Source: JAHCHG01 sp038246645
GTDB taxonomy: Bacteria > Acidobacteriota > Blastocatellia > Pyrinomonadales > Pyrinomonadaceae
DNA length: 13,241 nucleotides
NCBI GenBank assembly: GCA_038246645.1
Contig: JBBRVS010000160.1
Location: 1 to 13,241 of the forward strand
Direction of reading: 5' to 3'
Position numbers and translations under genes: made by a program. The notes beneath the pieces are model-generated. The model worked only from the letters and a program-made list of their open reading frames with translations, was not told the origin of the DNA and did not search any database. Of the stretch, positions 12,942 to 13,241 are shown one piece after another (positions within the stretch are counted from its first letter, which is position 1; the number at the start of each line of letters is the position of its first letter).

Positions 12942-13098
12942 TAGTAAGTAGTCCGTAAACTAAATTTTTGAGTGTTTTATTTTCTGCGTTCTCTGCGACT
13001 CTGCGTGAAAAAAACAGTTGATTTCAAGCAGAGTCGCAGAAAACGCAGAAAGAGAAAAAAAATCAAGATTATCCAAAAACTTAATTTACGGAGTAGTA
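12942..13098. repeat. Inverted-repeat unit 1 (MITE-like)
   Basis: The left end starts TAGTAAGTAGTCCGTAAA (12942) and continues to about 12972. The right end, CAAAAACTTAATTTACGGAG followed by TAGTA (13074-13098), is its inverted copy; over the 22-nt core 19 positions match. Between them lies a long hairpin (12981-13051). No coding sequence of note is inside. The shape, short terminal inverted repeats around a structured core, is that of a miniature non-autonomous element, but no transposase match is known. Confidence 0.6.
12981..13051. repeat. 24-bp stem hairpin inside unit 1
   Basis: TTTCTGCGTTCTCTGCGACT continuing to 13004 pairs with 13028-13051; 23 of 24 positions are complementary, around a 23-nt loop. 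The CTCTGCGACTCTGCG sequence is a type of repeat I have seen interspersed in many environmental bacterial genomes, but I cannot confirm its copy number here. Confidence 0.85.
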
Positions 13099-13241
13099 AG
13101 TAGTCTGTAAATTAAATTTTAAGGCGTTTGAAAAAAGTTTGGAGTCCCGCGTTTACGCGGCATCAGCCAGCGAAGCGCGGCGGAAAAAGCCGCCTAAAGG
13201 CAGGACTCCAAACACTCGAAAATTTAATTTACGGACTAGTA
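13094..13241. repeat. Inverted-repeat unit 2 (MITE-like), reaching the window edge
   Basis: The left end at 13094-13130 begins TAGTAAGTAGTCTGTAAA and matches 30 of 37 positions of the left end of unit 1 in direct orientation. The right end, CACTCGAAAATTTAATTTAC followed by GGACTAGTA (13213-13241), is its inverted copy (25 of 30 over the core). The two units share the TAGTA at 13094-13098. The second right end also resembles the inverted copy of unit 1's left end, including the AAACACTC part. The window stops at this end, so more units may follow. Confidence 0.6.
13138..13212. repeat. GC-rich branched hairpin inside unit 2
   Basis: TTTGGAGTCC (13138-13147) and GGACTCCAAA (13203-13212) pair perfectly and enclose at least two further hairpins, CCGCG-TTTA-CGCGG (13147-13160) and GGCGG-AAAAAG-CCGCC (13179-13194). 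The result is a branched, cloverleaf-like fold. It is much more GC-rich than its flanks and unrelated to the payload of unit 1. It is not a tRNA: there is no anticodon or T-arm consensus. Confidence 0.8.

Noticed and set aside
13138..13212. tRNA or tRNA-like gene
   Set aside because: The fold is branched, but there is no anticodon arm, no T-loop consensus and no CCA end.

Overview
The window looks like a chromosomal segment of a Gram-negative, non-proteobacterial species of moderate GC content. Three things point, as inference only, to an Acidobacteriota lineage of the Blastocatellia type: the mix of families (DUF433/DUF5615 and BrnT-type toxin-antitoxin genes, Uma2, a glycine-zipper export protein), the codon usage, and the many short palindromic interspersed repeats. 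No rRNA, tRNA or CRISPR array was seen.

Layout. Bases 1-4387 are rich in toxin-antitoxin (TA) genes: a parD antitoxin cut by the window edge with its parE toxin (1-555); lipA lipoyl synthase immediately behind it (568-1527); a decayed BrnT toxin remnant overlapping a small intact antitoxin-like gene (1540-1862); a GNAT acetyltransferase carrying an in-frame insertion of repeat DNA (1963-2607); a minus-strand pair encoding a coiled-coil/J-domain protein and a small membrane protein (3780-2684); and a DUF433 antitoxin followed by a frameshifted DUF5615 toxin (3842-4387). Two of the three TA loci thus have broken toxins and readable antitoxins.

Bases 4455-6790 hold an OsmC-family gene on the minus strand and, divergently, a large exported glycine-zipper protein. 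The latter is preceded by a sequence with the exact GG-N10-GC spacing of a sigma-54 promoter and followed by a strong terminator. Bases 6878-9497 hold gyrB, with a perfect 11-bp inverted repeat upstream and a clear intrinsic terminator downstream. Between gyrB and the next operon sits an IS605/IS1341-type element with an apparently intact TnpB, its own extended -10 promoter and a right-end hairpin ending in TCAA; the bases just beyond would be the guide of its omega RNA. A Uma2-family gene and nadA (quinolinate synthase) follow as a tight pair.

The last 300 bases (12942-13241) have no gene. They hold two tandem, related inverted-repeat units that look like miniature mobile elements. They share terminal sequences but enclose two quite different hairpin payloads, and the second unit ends at the window edge.

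The core metabolic genes (lipA, gyrB, nadA) are ordinary. The points of interest are the decaying TA loci, the repeat insertion inside a coding sequence, the TnpB omega RNA and guide, and the tandem nested-palindrome units at the end.
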